Assembly: GCA_025024175.1 (NCBI GenBank) | Contig: QCXZ01000064.1 | Span: forward strand, 19,282,001 to 19,346,000 | Reading direction: 5' to 3' | Length of the DNA: 64,000 nt | Origin: Rhyzopertha dominica | Lineage: Eukaryota > Arthropoda > Insecta > Coleoptera > Bostrichidae | In this document: piece by piece, positions 63,447 through 64,000 of the stretch | Layout of the letters: each line of letters opens with the position of its first letter | How positions within the stretch are numbered: position 1 is the stretch's first letter | Made by a program: the position numbers and the translations under genes | The notes under the pieces: generated by a model | The model's input: the letters and a program-made list of their open reading frames with translations, nothing else | Databases searched by the model: none | Told to the model about the DNA's origin: nothing

Positions 63447-63719
63447 TAATTAGGCATTCCAACGAACTGTCAAAGTGTCTTTCAAAATGGCGCCTGGAGG
63501 GTAAACAAAGACTAGAGATCTCTGTTTAGCAAAAATTGGAATAACAACAATAGCCGAATCACCTACGCAGATAACGTTTACACAAAACTCAGTTACACAC
63601 CTAAAAATCTTCTAAACTATAACTACAAAATACATATTAACATACTATATCAAGTCTTTGTTTACCTTACAGACGCCATTTTTAAAGACACTTTGACAGT
63701 TCGTTGGAATGCCTAATTA
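63447..63719. mobile_element. 273-bp MITE with about 70-nt inverted ends
   Basis: The left end TAATTAGGCATTCCAACGAA and right end TTCGTTGGAATGCCTAATTA are exact reverse complements, and pairing continues for about 70 nt with few mismatches (through CAAAGTGTCTTT and AAAATGGCG to GTAAACAAAGACT). The outermost TA could be the target duplication. No coding capacity. It sits about 200 bp upstream of the predicted transporter start. Confidence 0.8.
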
Positions 63720-64000
63720 GCTTTGATGTTGGTGTACGAGTTCATATCGGACATAAGATGTAATGTAATGTAACAAAACGGTCTGTTACGTTACGTTACA
63801 GTTACAGCCCTCCAAAATTTGACAGAAAACATATATTTTTAATAACTCTGAAAACAACATACAGTTTTACTGTCAGTGAAAAAATTGACAAATTTTGCAA
63901 ACCGGAAGTTATTTCTTAGTTTCCGGGGCACACCAGAGACTTGATACTTCTAGACTGCTAGCAGGGCGACAAAAGTGTTATCAACATGTTAGGCCACCCA
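63720..64000. other. Right edge of window, no gene seen
   Basis: Contains a short GTAATGTAATGTAAC / GTTACGTTACGTTAC alternation (63752-63808). Nothing else stands out. Confidence 0.5.

Noticed and set aside
1..64000. Bacterial-type features (operons, CRISPR array, riboswitches, Rho-independent terminators)
   Set aside because: Spliced genes, poly(A) signals and insect-type transposons show eukaryotic DNA; no spaced direct-repeat array of CRISPR form was seen.

Overview
The window is nuclear DNA from an insect. It is AT-rich and gene-poor, and its genes are spliced, with several introns of only 47-69 nt and a few of 2-4 kb. The protein families (Tret1-like sugar carriers, RDH11-14-like dehydrogenases) and the mixture of decayed mariner/Tc1, BEL/Pao, Penelope-like and RNase-H-bearing LINE copies fit an arthropod. 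The very short introns make a beetle plausible, but that is a guess. Most of the 64 kb is anonymous AT-rich intergenic sequence and transposon debris. No CRISPR array, operon, rRNA or convincing tRNA was seen.

Region 1 (1-31 kb) has no complete gene. A possible 3' end of a gene enters at base 1. There are mariner (3.2 kb) and Tc1 (22.5 kb) fossils, a hammerhead-like RNA motif closed by a 13-bp helix (6.4 kb), a 3.3-kb fold-back structure with arms of about 0.9 kb (16.3-19.6 kb), and two short coding-like stretches I cannot name (12.2 and 19.9 kb).

Region 2 (31-39.6 kb) holds two short-chain dehydrogenase/reductase genes of the retinol-dehydrogenase type. They converge tail to tail with 57 nt between stop codons. 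I reconstructed both: a plus-strand gene of 6 exons and 340 aa, and a minus-strand gene of 5 exons and 334 aa. The minus gene has all the catalytic residues. The plus gene has Ala where the catalytic/substrate Ser should be. The minus gene's last intron carries a mariner fossil and a group of heat-shock-element-like sequences.

Region 3 (39.8-46 kb) is mobile DNA: a THAP-domain ORF inside a dispersed repeat, a minus-strand Penelope-like element with RT and GIY-YIG endonuclease, an inverted second fragment of the same element, and a second, internally shorter copy of the THAP-associated repeat.

Region 4 (46.8-63.2 kb) holds two tandem minus-strand MFS/SLC2 sugar transporter genes of the Tret1 type (469 and 527 aa as modelled). 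They share the position and phase of an N-terminal intron, so they descend from one duplication. Between them lie a BEL/Pao retrotransposon relic split by about 2 kb of tandem-repeat-rich sequence, and two TA-flanked MITEs in opposite orientation. The first long intron of the second transporter contains a minus-strand LINE relic with RNase H. A third MITE with about 70-nt inverted ends sits just upstream of its start. Two bases are ambiguous (n at 22415 and 50014).

All gene models are conceptual splices read by eye, without transcript support.
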